From: Inquilinus sp.
GTDB taxonomy: Bacteria > Pseudomonadota > Alphaproteobacteria > DSM-16000 > Inquilinaceae
Reading direction: 5' to 3'
Assembly: GCA_013003675.1 (NCBI GenBank)
Contig: JABDIP010000232.1
Coordinates: 1 to 5,236, forward strand
DNA: 5,236 nt
The notes beneath the pieces were generated by a model. It saw only the letters and a list, made by a program, of their open reading frames with translations. It did not search any database and had not been told where the DNA came from. Positions within the stretch are counted from its first letter, which is position 1; each line of letters opens with the position of its first letter. Below are positions 1 through 5,087 of this stretch, in pieces. Both the position numbers and the translations under genes were made by a program.

Positions 1-3000
1 GGCTGACGATGGGCGCCGATGGCGGCTACATCTATGACCCGAACGGTGCCTTCGAGGGCCTTCAGGTCGGGCAGACCGGCACCGACAGCTTCACCTATAC
101 GGTGGATGACGGCCATGGCGGCACCGATACCGCGACGGTGACGGTGACCATCGAGGGCGCCAATGACGGCCCGACCGCGGCCGACGACGTCGCGGCCACC
201 GACGAGGATCTGGCTTTCACGGTCATCGCCGCCGATGGCGTTCTGTCGAACGACAGCGACGTCGATCTCGGCGATACGCTGACCGTGAGCGCGGTCCAGG
301 GCGTGGCGGCCAATGTCGGTTCGGCCATGACACTGGCCTCCGGCGCGCTGCTGACGATGAACGCCGACGGCAGCTACAGCTACGACCCCAACGGGCAGTA
401 CGACTCCCTGCGGGCCGGTGAGACCGGCACCGACACCTTCGAGTACACGGTCACAGACTCCCAGGGTGCCTCGCAGACGGCGACGGTTACCGTCACCATC
501 AACGGCGTGAACAACGGCCCGGTCGTGGGCGACGACGTCGGCGCGACCGGTGAGAACGCGGTCCTGACCGTGTCGGCCGTGGACGGCGTGCTGTCCAACG
601 ACTTCGATCCGGACGCCGGCGACTCGCTGAGCGTGGTCATCGTCGACGGCGTCGACGTGGATCCGGTCAACGGTGCACAGGTCACCTTGGCCTCCGGTGC
701 CGTGTTGACCATGTTCGCCGATGGCAGCTACAGCTACGATCCGGGCACTGCCTTCGACTACCTCTATGAGGGCCTCACGGCCACCGACAGCTTCACCTAC
801 ACGGCGGGTGACAGTGCCGACGGCACCACTGCCGGCACCGTGACGATCACCCTTACCGGCAGCAATGACGGTCCGGTGGCGGTCGCCGACTCGATCGTCG
901 TCGACAGTATGGAATTCACCGGGATCGAACCGGATTTCGGTGTCCTTGCCAACGATGTCGATCCCGATCAGGGCGACTGGTTCGAGGTCACCGACGTGAA
1001 CGGTACCGCGATGTCGATAGACGGTTTCGTGGAACTGATCCTGCCGTCGGGCGCCTACCTGTACGTGCACTCGGACGGTACGGTCGAGTTCGATCCGGCC
1101 GGCGCATACGAATCGCTTCAGATGGGCGATACGGTGACCGAGACCGTCACCTACACCATCGCCGACGGCTCCGGTGCGACCAGCACGGCGAGCCTGGATG
1201 TCGTGGTCGCCAAGAACAACATCTCGATCACCGAGGTCGATGGCAGCAACGGCTTCACCATCAACGGCGCCGACATGATGGACCGCTTCGGCATCTCCGT
1301 CAGTTCGGCCGGCGATATCAACGGCGACGGCTACGCCGACATGATTGTCGGTGCCCACCTCGGCGACCCGGCGGGCGCCGCCAATGCCGGCGAGGCCTAT
1401 GTGATCTTCGGCAGCGGCGGCGGTTTCGGTGCCACCGTGGACGTGTTCAACCTGAATGGCAGCAACGGCTTCACCATCAACGGTATCGCCACGAACGACC
1501 TGGCCGGTATCTCGGTGTCCGATGTCGGCGACGTGAACGGCGACGGTATCGATGACCTGATCATCGGCGCCAACAATGCCGATCCGAACGGGTTGTCCAA
1601 TGCCGGGCAGGCCTATGTCGTGTTCGGTCAGACCGGTGGTTTCGGCGCCAGCCTCGACCTGTCGAGCCTGGACGGCACCAACGGTTTCGTCGTCGACGGA
1701 CTTGCGGCGGGCGATCTTGCCGGCACGACGGTCAGTTCCGCCGGCGACTTCAATGGCGACGGTATCGCCGACCTGATCGTCGGGGCCAACAACGCCGATC
1801 CCAACGGTGTCGCCAATGCCGGGCAGAGCTATGTGGTGTTTGGCCAGTCCGGCGGGCTCGGCGCCAGTGTCGATCTCTCGACGCTGGACGGCACCAACGG
1901 CTTTGCGATCAGCGGCAACGACACCAACGACAATGCCGGCCGCGCGGTCAGCTCCGCGGGCGACGTCAACAACGACGGCTATGACGACCTGATCGTCGGC
2001 GCCTTCCAGGGCGACCCGAACGGTCAGCCGAACGCCGGCGAGGCCTATCTCGTCTATGGCGGCGCGGATGCCATGCCGGCCGGGCTGGATCCGTCCACCC
2101 TGGACGGCACCAACGGCACGTTGCTGACCGGCTTTGCCCCGGGCAGCCAGGCTGGCCGCGCGGTCAGCGGTGCCGGCGACATCAATGGCGACGGCATCGC
2201 CGACATCGTGATCGGCGCGCCCAAGGCCAATTTCGATCGTGGCGAGGCCTATGTGGTCTTCGGCCAGACCGGCGGCCTCGGCGCCGAGTTCGATCTGTCG
2301 ACCTTGGACGGCACCAACGGCTTCACCGTTGTCGGCGCCCAGGGCGAGACCGGCCTGACGGTGGCGTCGGCCGGGGATGTCAACGGCGATGGCTTCGACG
2401 ATCTGATCATCGGCGCGCCCTACGCCGAATCGAACGGCCTGATGAACGCCGGCGAGGCCTATGTGATCTTCGGCCAGGCCGGCGGCTTCGGGCCGACGAT
2501 CGACGTGTCGCAGATCGACGGTAGCAACGGCTTCGTCATCGACGGGGCGCAGCTCGACTTCGACCGCCTTGGCGGCTCGGTGAGCGGTGCCGGCGATATC
2601 AATGGCGACGGCTTCGACGACATCATGGTGGGCTCGGATCTTGCCGATCCGAACAGCCTCGCCGATGGCGGCCAGACCATCGTCATCTATGGCCGCGACT
2701 TCCAGGGCGATGTCACCCACCAGGGCACCGACACCAGCGATCTGCTGGTCGGCGATGCCGGCGACAACATCATGGTCGGTGGCCAGGGCGACGACTTCCT
2801 GAACGGCGGCGGCGGCATGGATGTGCTGATCGGCGGCGCCGGGAACGACATCCTGCAGGTCGCCGATGGGCTGGCACAGCGCGTCAAGGGCGGTTCCGGC
2901 GAGGACATGCTGCTGGTCGACGGCGCCAATCTGTCGCTCGACCTCGGCGCCATGCCGGTCGAGGGTATCGAGATCATCGATATCTCCGGCAGCGGCGACA

Positions 3001-3215
3001 ACAGCCTGACCCTGAACGTGCTCGACGTGCTGGGCGTCTCCGACACGACAAACGTGCTGAAGGTCCTGGGCGATCTGGGCGACCAGGTCACCGCCACCGG
3101 CGGCTGGGTGTCCGACGGCACCATGGTCGATGGCGGCGTCACCTTCAACGTCTACACCTCGGGCGAGGCGACGCTCCTGGTCGACGACCAGATCAACAAC
3201 CTGACCATCGCCTAG
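1..3215 (+). CDS. C-terminal part of a giant type I-secreted adhesin-like protein (VCBS/Ig repeats + FG-GAP propeller + RTX)
   Basis: Partial gene: the reading frame is open from the window edge and the Met at 9 sits inside a repeat (LTM-ADG-Y-YDPNG, matched at 351 and 705), so the true start is upstream. Order of parts: VCBS/cadherin-like Ig repeats (3-1220), each ending in NDGP or NNGP except the last; a seven-blade FG-GAP propeller (1221-about 2700) with DxNGDGxxD loops; a short run of RTX GGxGxDxL-type repeats (2724-2861); and a C-terminal domain with the pattern IEIIDISGSGDN...LTLNVLDVL...TLLVDD common at the ends of type I secretion substrates. About 1070 residues are visible, with no Cys and only four Lys, as expected for an exported calcium-dependent surface protein. 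Known for the families: Ca-stabilised extracellular folding, ABC-type export via a C-terminal signal. Inferred: adhesion, matrix or biofilm role. No transporter genes are in view. Confidence is high for the architecture, low for the exact ligand. Confidence 0.93.
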   Translation, partial: LTMGADGGYIYDPNGAFEGLQVGQTGTDSFTYTVDDGHGGTDTATVTVTIEGANDGPTAADDVAATDEDLAFTVIAADGVLSNDSDVDLGDTLTVSAVQGVAANVGSAMTLASGALLTMNADGSYSYDPNGQYDSLRAGETGTDTFEYTVTDSQGASQTATVTVTINGVNNGPVVGDDVGATGENAVLTVSAVDGVLSNDFDPDAGDSLSVVIVDGVDVDPVNGAQVTLASGAVLTMFADGSYSYDPGTAFDYLYEGLTATDSFTYTAGDSADGTTAGTVTITLTGSNDGPVAVADSIVVDSMEFTGIEPDFGVLANDVDPDQGDWFEVTDVNGTAMSIDGFVELILPSGAYLYVHSDGTVEFDPAGAYESLQMGDTVTETVTYTIADGSGATSTASLDVVVAKNNISITEVDGSNGFTINGADMMDRFGISVSSAGDINGDGYADMIVGAHLGDPAGAANAGEAYVIFGSGGGFGATVDVFNLNGSNGFTINGIATNDLAGISVSDVGDVNGDGIDDLIIGANNADPNGLSNAGQAYVVFGQTGGFGASLDLSSLDGTNGFVVDGLAAGDLAGTTVSSAGDFNGDGIADLIVGANNADPNGVANAGQSYVVFGQSGGLGASVDLSTLDGTNGFAISGNDTNDNAGRAVSSAGDVNNDGYDDLIVGAFQGDPNGQPNAGEAYLVYGGADAMPAGLDPSTLDGTNGTLLTGFAPGSQAGRAVSGAGDINGDGIADIVIGAPKANFDRGEAYVVFGQTGGLGAEFDLSTLDGTNGFTVVGAQGETGLTVASAGDVNGDGFDDLIIGAPYAESNGLMNAGEAYVIFGQAGGFGPTIDVSQIDGSNGFVIDGAQLDFDRLGGSVSGAGDINGDGFDDIMVGSDLADPNSLADGGQTIVIYGRDFQGDVTHQGTDTSDLLVGDAGDNIMVGGQGDDFLNGGGGMDVLIGGAGNDILQVADGLAQRVKGGSGEDMLLVDGANLSLDLGAMPVEGIEIIDISGSGDNSLTLNVLDVLGVSDTTNVLKVLGDLGDQVTATGGWVSDGTMVDGGVTFNVYTSGEATLLVDDQINNLTIA
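3..1220 (+). repeat. Tandem VCBS / cadherin-like Ig repeats within the large secreted protein
   Basis: One truncated repeat (to 173) is followed by three full ones (174-521, 522-875, 876-1220). The conserved core LTM-ADGSYSYDP starts at 3, 351 and 705, and its degenerate equivalent (LYVHSDGTVEFDP) at 1059, giving periods of 348, 354 and 354 nt (116-118 residues). Each has a GVLSND/GVLAND motif followed by a D-rich turn (SDVDLGD, FDPDAGD, VDPDQGD) and ends near TVTI-G-NDGP. The fourth copy is the most diverged and lacks the terminal NDGP, ending instead at AKNN where the propeller starts, so it looks like a domain-boundary copy. Such arrays generally act as rigid calcium-stiffened stalks; more copies probably lie upstream. 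Confidence 0.88.
1221..2700 (+). repeat. Seven FG-GAP (integrin-alpha-like) propeller blades
   Basis: Seven D-[IVF]-N-[GN]-D-G-[YIF]-x-D calcium loops start at 1314, 1530, 1746, 1962, 2178, 2376 and 2595. Seven (L/V/I)-(D/N)-G-(S/T)-N-G motifs and seven IVGA/IIGAP-type strands accompany them. Seven blades is the number needed to close a complete integrin-like propeller. Spacing is 216 nt four times in a row, then 198 and 219. Blade 4 has DVNNDGYDD in place of the usual NGDG. Blade 5 has lost the DPNG--NAG loop present in most other blades (it reads KANFDRGEAY), explaining the 198-nt step. The 14-base sequence GACGGCACCAACGG recurs at 1671, 1887, 2103 and 2307. Confidence 0.9.
2724..2861 (+). 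repeat. Short RTX (hemolysin-type calcium-binding) nonapeptide block
   Basis: After the propeller comes a run of about four glycine/aspartate nonapeptides (GDAGDNIMV, GGQGDDFLN, GGGGMDVLI, GGAGNDILQ), matching the GGxGxDxUx pattern of RTX parallel beta-rolls. A related GGSGEDMLL follows slightly later, at about 2889. In the third repeat Met replaces the small residue before Asp. This block is short compared with RTX toxins but usual for type I-secreted adhesins, where it precedes the C-terminal export signal. It folds on calcium binding outside the cell. Confidence 0.85.
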
Positions 3216-3220
3216 CCGGC

Positions 3221-3240
3221 GGGCCCCGCCAGAGGGGCCC
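3221..3240 (+). terminator. GC hairpin after the large secreted-protein gene, probable terminator
   Basis: GGGCCCC (3221-3227), a 6-nt loop GCCAGA, and GGGGCCC (3234-3240) form a perfect 7-bp all-GC stem starting 6 nt after the TAG stop at 3213-3215. The tail (TCGGTCACCCCTTCC) is only weakly T-rich, so termination efficiency is uncertain and some read-through into the gene 47 nt further on is possible. Confidence 0.6.
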
Positions 3241-3286
3241 TCGGTCACCCCTTCCGGCCGCCTTACAGCAAGGGCCGAGACTGCCC

Positions 3287-4375
3287 ATGACCAAGCAGAA
3301 GCGCCGCCCCGCGGCCGCCAAGGTGTCGCTAGAAAAGGGCGCCACGCGACCGACACTGGCTGTCGAGCCGTCGCCGGGACTGGCCGGCTGGCTCGCCGAA
3401 CGCCGGATCGCGCTTGCCTTCACCACCTATCGGGTCGGCAAGTTGTTCATGATCGGCACCCAGCCAAACGGCCGGCTGTCGATCTTCGAGCGCTCGCTGG
3501 ACCGCTGCATGGGGCTGGCGGTGCACGGGCAGAGCCTGTTCGTCGGCACCCAGCATCAGATCTGGCGATTCGAGGACGCGCTCGAGCCGGGACAGGATAG
3601 CGGCGGCTTCGACCGGGTCTATCTGCCGCGGGTCGGCCATGTCACCGGCGACGTGAACATCCACGACATCGCCGTCGACCGGAACGACCGGCCGGTCTTC
3701 GTCAACACCCTGTTCAGTTGCCTGGCGACGACCAGCGAGACGCACAGCTTCGTGCCGCTCTGGAAGCCCCCCTTCGTCAGCAAGCTGGGGCCGCAGGACC
3801 GCTGCCATCTGAATGGCCTGGCAATGCGCGACGGCCTGCCCGCCTTCGTCACCGCCGTTGCCGAAAGCGATGAGCCGGAGGGCTGGCGGGAGCACCGCGC
3901 CGACGGTGGCTGCGTCGTCGACATGGAGGACGACGATATCGTGCTGCGCGGCCTGTCGATGCCGCATTCGCCGCGCTGGTACGACGACCGGCTGTGGCTG
4001 CACAACTCGGGCACCGGCGAGTTCGGCGCCGCCGACCTGAAGACCGGGTCATTCGAACCCGTCTCGTTCTGCCCGGGCTTCCTGCGGGGCCTCGACTTCG
4101 CCGGCGATTTCGCCGTGATGGGGCTGTCCAAACCGCGCGACAGTGGCGCCTTCACCGGGCTGGCGCTCGAGGAGGCCCTGGCGCGCAGGAAGGCCGACGC
4201 GCAATGCGCCCTGCAGGTGATCGATCTGCGCAGCGGCAAGGTTGCGCACAGCCTGAGCATCGAAGGGGTGGTCGAGGAGATCTACGACGTCGCCATACTG
4301 CCGGAGACGCTGCGGCCGATGGCCATCGGCTTCCAGGGCGACGATATCAACCGCGTCATTACCGTCGGCGCCTGA
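3287..4375 (+). CDS. TIGR03032 / DUF4915 family protein of unknown function
   Basis: Complete gene of 362 residues. I recognise the TIGR03032/DUF4915 family by its blocks: FVNTLFSCLA (NTLFSCL at 140-146), the preceding NIHDIAVD, WKPPF, RCHLNGLA (CHLNGLA 173-179), GLSMPHSPRWYDDRLWLHNSGTGE (split: SMPHSPRW 224-231 and LHNSGTGE 238-245), FCPGFLRGLDF (261-271), and QVIDLRSGK...EGVVEEIYDV (from 310 and 326). The recurring short strand-turn patterns suggest a beta-propeller-like fold, which is an inference. No signal peptide or membrane segment is seen; the first 25 residues are basic and low in hydrophobics. ATG at 3287 is chosen as the first start that covers the family; AAGGG at 3270-3274 is a weak, distant ribosome binding site. 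It lies 71 nt after the large secreted-protein gene with a hairpin between, so co-transcription is possible only with read-through. Family biochemistry is unknown; no enzymatic role can be assigned. Confidence 0.9.
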   Translation: MTKQKRRPAAAKVSLEKGATRPTLAVEPSPGLAGWLAERRIALAFTTYRVGKLFMIGTQPNGRLSIFERSLDRCMGLAVHGQSLFVGTQHQIWRFEDALEPGQDSGGFDRVYLPRVGHVTGDVNIHDIAVDRNDRPVFVNTLFSCLATTSETHSFVPLWKPPFVSKLGPQDRCHLNGLAMRDGLPAFVTAVAESDEPEGWREHRADGGCVVDMEDDDIVLRGLSMPHSPRWYDDRLWLHNSGTGEFGAADLKTGSFEPVSFCPGFLRGLDFAGDFAVMGLSKPRDSGAFTGLALEEALARRKADAQCALQVIDLRSGKVAHSLSIEGVVEEIYDVAILPETLRPMAIGFQGDDINRVITVGA

Positions 4376-4385
4376 CCCAAAACCG

Positions 4386-4474
4386 GATCGGCTCGATGCA
4401 AGCCGCGGCTCTTGCGCCGCTGCCGTCGATCGGGGAAAGTTCCTCGGCTCCCATCGTCGCGGTGTGAGCCGATC
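4386..4474 (+). promoter_or_regulatory. Inverted repeat GATCGGCTC/GAGCCGATC enclosing a structured stretch
   Basis: GATCGGCTC (4386-4394) and GAGCCGATC (4466-4474) are perfect 9-base complements. The enclosed sequence can form GCGGC-TCTTGC-GCCGC (4405-4420) and an imperfect CGGGGAA/TTCCTCG stem. The right arm could alternatively pair over 7 bases with TCGGCTC at 4444-4450 or at 4510-4516. It starts 10 nt after the DUF4915 stop, so it may be a 3' structure of that transcript, part of a leader for the ABM gene, or chance pairing in GC-rich DNA. Confidence 0.35.
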
Positions 4475-4507
4475 GGATTTGCGAAATTCCGCTTCAAAAG
4501 GTTGTCG

Positions 4508-4560
4508 ACTCGGCTCCGACCGGGGAAGCTGCCATTCGGCCTTTCCCGGAGGGACCGAGT
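4508..4560 (+). promoter_or_regulatory. Long imperfect hairpin upstream of the ABM gene
   Basis: Hand folding gives an almost continuous stem: ACTCGG (4508-4513) with CCGAGT (4555-4560); a bulged C4514; TCC (4515-4517) with GGA (4552-4554); a 2x2 internal loop; CCGGGGAA (4520-4527) with TTTCCCGG (4542-4549, one G-U); then G4528-C4541, a two-base bulge, and GCC/GGC closing an ATTC tetraloop. That is about 21 pairs in 53 nt. The 3' arm contains GGAGGGA (4548-4554), a good ribosome binding sequence for the in-frame GTG at 4559, so both would be hidden in the folded form. No T-tract follows, which argues against a standard intrinsic terminator. Confidence 0.5.
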
Positions 4561-4624
4561 GGACATCCACGAGACCGTCCATCCACCGAAGATGGCGGCG
4601 GAAGACAATAAGGCCGAACCTGCC

Positions 4625-4631
4625 GGGGAGG
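4625..4631 (+). promoter_or_regulatory. Ribosome binding site supporting a TTG start for the ABM gene
   Basis: GGGGAGG is followed by a 5-nt spacer (GTGAG) and TTG at 4637. This start puts the ABM domain's first strand (FAIIVRIDL) three residues from the N terminus, as is usual for this small family. Competing sites are GGAGGGA at 4548-4554 before GTG 4559, and ATG 4592, which has no recognisable site in front of it. Confidence 0.5.
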
Positions 4632-4636
4632 GTGAG

Positions 4637-4942
4637 TTGGACCGTTTTGCGATCATCGTGCGGATCGACCTGGTGCCTGGAAACCGACCGCGCTTCGCCG
4701 AGTTGATCGGCGAGAACGCACGCTCTTCGGTGCGCGACGAGCCTGGCTGCCGGCGCTTCGACGTATTGGCGCCGCGCGAGGGCGGCGACCGGGTCGTTCT
4801 CTACGAGGTCTATGACGACCGGACGGCCTTCGAGGCGCATCTGCAAACGCCGCATTTCGCCGCCTTTCGCGACGCCGCCACGGCGATTATCGCCGGGCAA
4901 ACGATCGAGGAATTCGATCTTGCGGACAACGCCGCGGGCTAG
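4637..4942 (+). CDS. ABM-domain protein (putative quinol monooxygenase, YgiN-like)
   Basis: From the TTG at 4637 the product is 101 residues, the usual size for stand-alone antibiotic-biosynthesis-monooxygenase domains. Hallmarks are the opening strand FAIIVRIDLVPG (4-15), the helix RFAELIGENARSSVRDEPGC (19-38) with the conserved EPGC--F block (35-41), LYEVYDD (55-61) including Glu57, and the closing HLQTPHFAAF (68-77). Family members are small cytoplasmic dimers with a ferredoxin-like alpha+beta fold; characterised ones oxidise quinols or polyketides without a cofactor or degrade haem, but many are uncharacterised, so the substrate here cannot be named. The start is uncertain: GTG 4559 (127 residues) and ATG 4592 (116 residues) are in frame, but they add a charged tail (AAEDNKAEPAGEGE) not typical of the family. 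It stands apart from its neighbours by structured gaps on both sides and may have its own promoter, which I could not identify. Confidence 0.85.
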   Translation: MDRFAIIVRIDLVPGNRPRFAELIGENARSSVRDEPGCRRFDVLAPREGGDRVVLYEVYDDRTAFEAHLQTPHFAAFRDAATAIIAGQTIEEFDLADNAAG

Positions 4943-5021
4943 CGCCTCGCCCCGGCGGCCTTGGACCGCTGCCTCGCAAACGCTGCCAGGGCGTTCGGGG
5001 CGATACCGTAGGGAGGATGCG
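4943..5021 (+). other. Structured leader between the ABM gene and the MaoC-proximal ORF
   Basis: TCGCCCCG (4947-4954) pairs perfectly with CGGGGCGA (4996-5003). Inside, GCGG-CCTTGGA-CCGC (4955-4969) and AACGC-TGCCAGG-GCGTT (4979-4995) form two hairpins that abut the outer stem on either side, giving a compact three-way junction with a 9-nt linker (4970-4978). It begins 5 nt after the ABM stop and ends 8 nt before the GGGAGG ribosome binding site at 5011-5016. It could be a leader element for the downstream gene, an ABM 3' structure, or GC-driven chance. It matches no riboswitch class I can recognise. Confidence 0.35.
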
Positions 5022-5059
5022 ATGCCGCGTTTCGCCGCAAACCCGAGCAAGGCGTTCGG
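4975..5059 (+). repeat. Two direct copies of CGCAAAC-N8-GGCGTTCGG
   Basis: CGCAAAC at 4975-4981 and GGCGTTCGG at 4990-4998 recur with the same internal spacing as CGCAAAC at 5036-5042 and GGCGTTCGG at 5051-5059. The offset is 61 nt, and 19 of 24 positions match by eye. The offset is not a multiple of three, so the repeat is not conserved for coding. The first copy is partly palindromic (AACGC/GCGTT). A doubled regulator-binding site or a small duplication are both possible. Confidence 0.45.
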
Positions 5060-5087
5060 CGACCGCGCCTGCCGGATCGGCCGCTAG
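5022..5087 (+). CDS. Possible 21-codon leader ORF directly before MaoC
   Basis: ATG at 5022 has GGGAGG at 5011-5016 with a 5-nt spacer, the best ribosome binding site in the window. It encodes 21 residues (MPRFAANPSKAFG...RIGR), rich in Arg/Ala, and ends at TAG 5085-5087. The MaoC ATG begins at the next base, in the same frame, and has no ribosome binding site of its own. This suggests translational coupling by termination and re-initiation, or a former N-terminal extension cut off by an amber codon. A second ATG at 5017 overlaps the site too closely to be used. The peptide resembles nothing I recognise and may not be a functional product. Confidence 0.35.
   Translation: MPRFAANPSKAFGDRACRIGR

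Larger units (their letters stand above)
4376..4636 (+). other. 261-bp stretch without a convincing gene, rich in inverted repeats
   Basis: Between the DUF4915 stop and the preferred ABM start I see no supported gene. Translations across it in either strand are Arg/Ser/Pro-rich and lack family resemblance until the ABM domain begins near 4640. The stretch holds three copies of TCGGCTC (4388-4394, 4444-4450, 4510-4516), one GAGCCGA (4466-4472), a perfect 10-bp palindrome AGCCGCGGCT at 4401-4410, a locally AT-richer patch at 4475-4505, and a long hairpin at 4508-4560. If translation of the ABM gene begins at GTG 4559 or ATG 4592 the gap is shorter. Confidence 0.6.

Noticed and set aside
9..11. 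ATG at 9 as the true start of the large secreted protein
   Set aside because: The codons before it (Leu-Thr) continue the repeat core LTM-ADG seen at 351 and 705, so this Met is internal and the gene starts upstream of the window.
3..1100. CRISPR-like array because of regular repeats
   Set aside because: The repeats are about 350 nt long, in frame and encode Ig-like domains; there are no short identical repeats with unique spacers.
2687..3148. 153-codon open frame on the - strand
   Set aside because: Antisense shadow of the RTX and C-terminal export domain; Ser/Pro-rich translation reflects the complementary codons of Gly/Asp repeats.
3329..4003. 224-codon open frame on the - strand
   Set aside because: Entirely antisense to the DUF4915 gene, whose conserved blocks are unmistakable on the + strand; the product is low complexity with no recognisable domain.
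4479..4507. Possible sigma-70 promoter (TTGCGA, 17 nt, TTGTCG)
   Set aside because: The -10 candidate is far from TATAAT and no better spacing was found; only the local AT-richer composition supports it.
4376..4560. tRNA or other known structured RNA
   Set aside because: No T-arm consensus (GGTTCRANYCC) or cloverleaf was found, and no riboswitch consensus I know matches the inverted repeats.
4049..5050. 333-codon open frame on the - strand
   Set aside because: It runs antisense through the DUF4915 end, the non-coding stretch and the ABM gene. The translation is Arg/Ala/Pro-rich with no family resemblance, and GC-rich DNA often leaves an antisense frame open.
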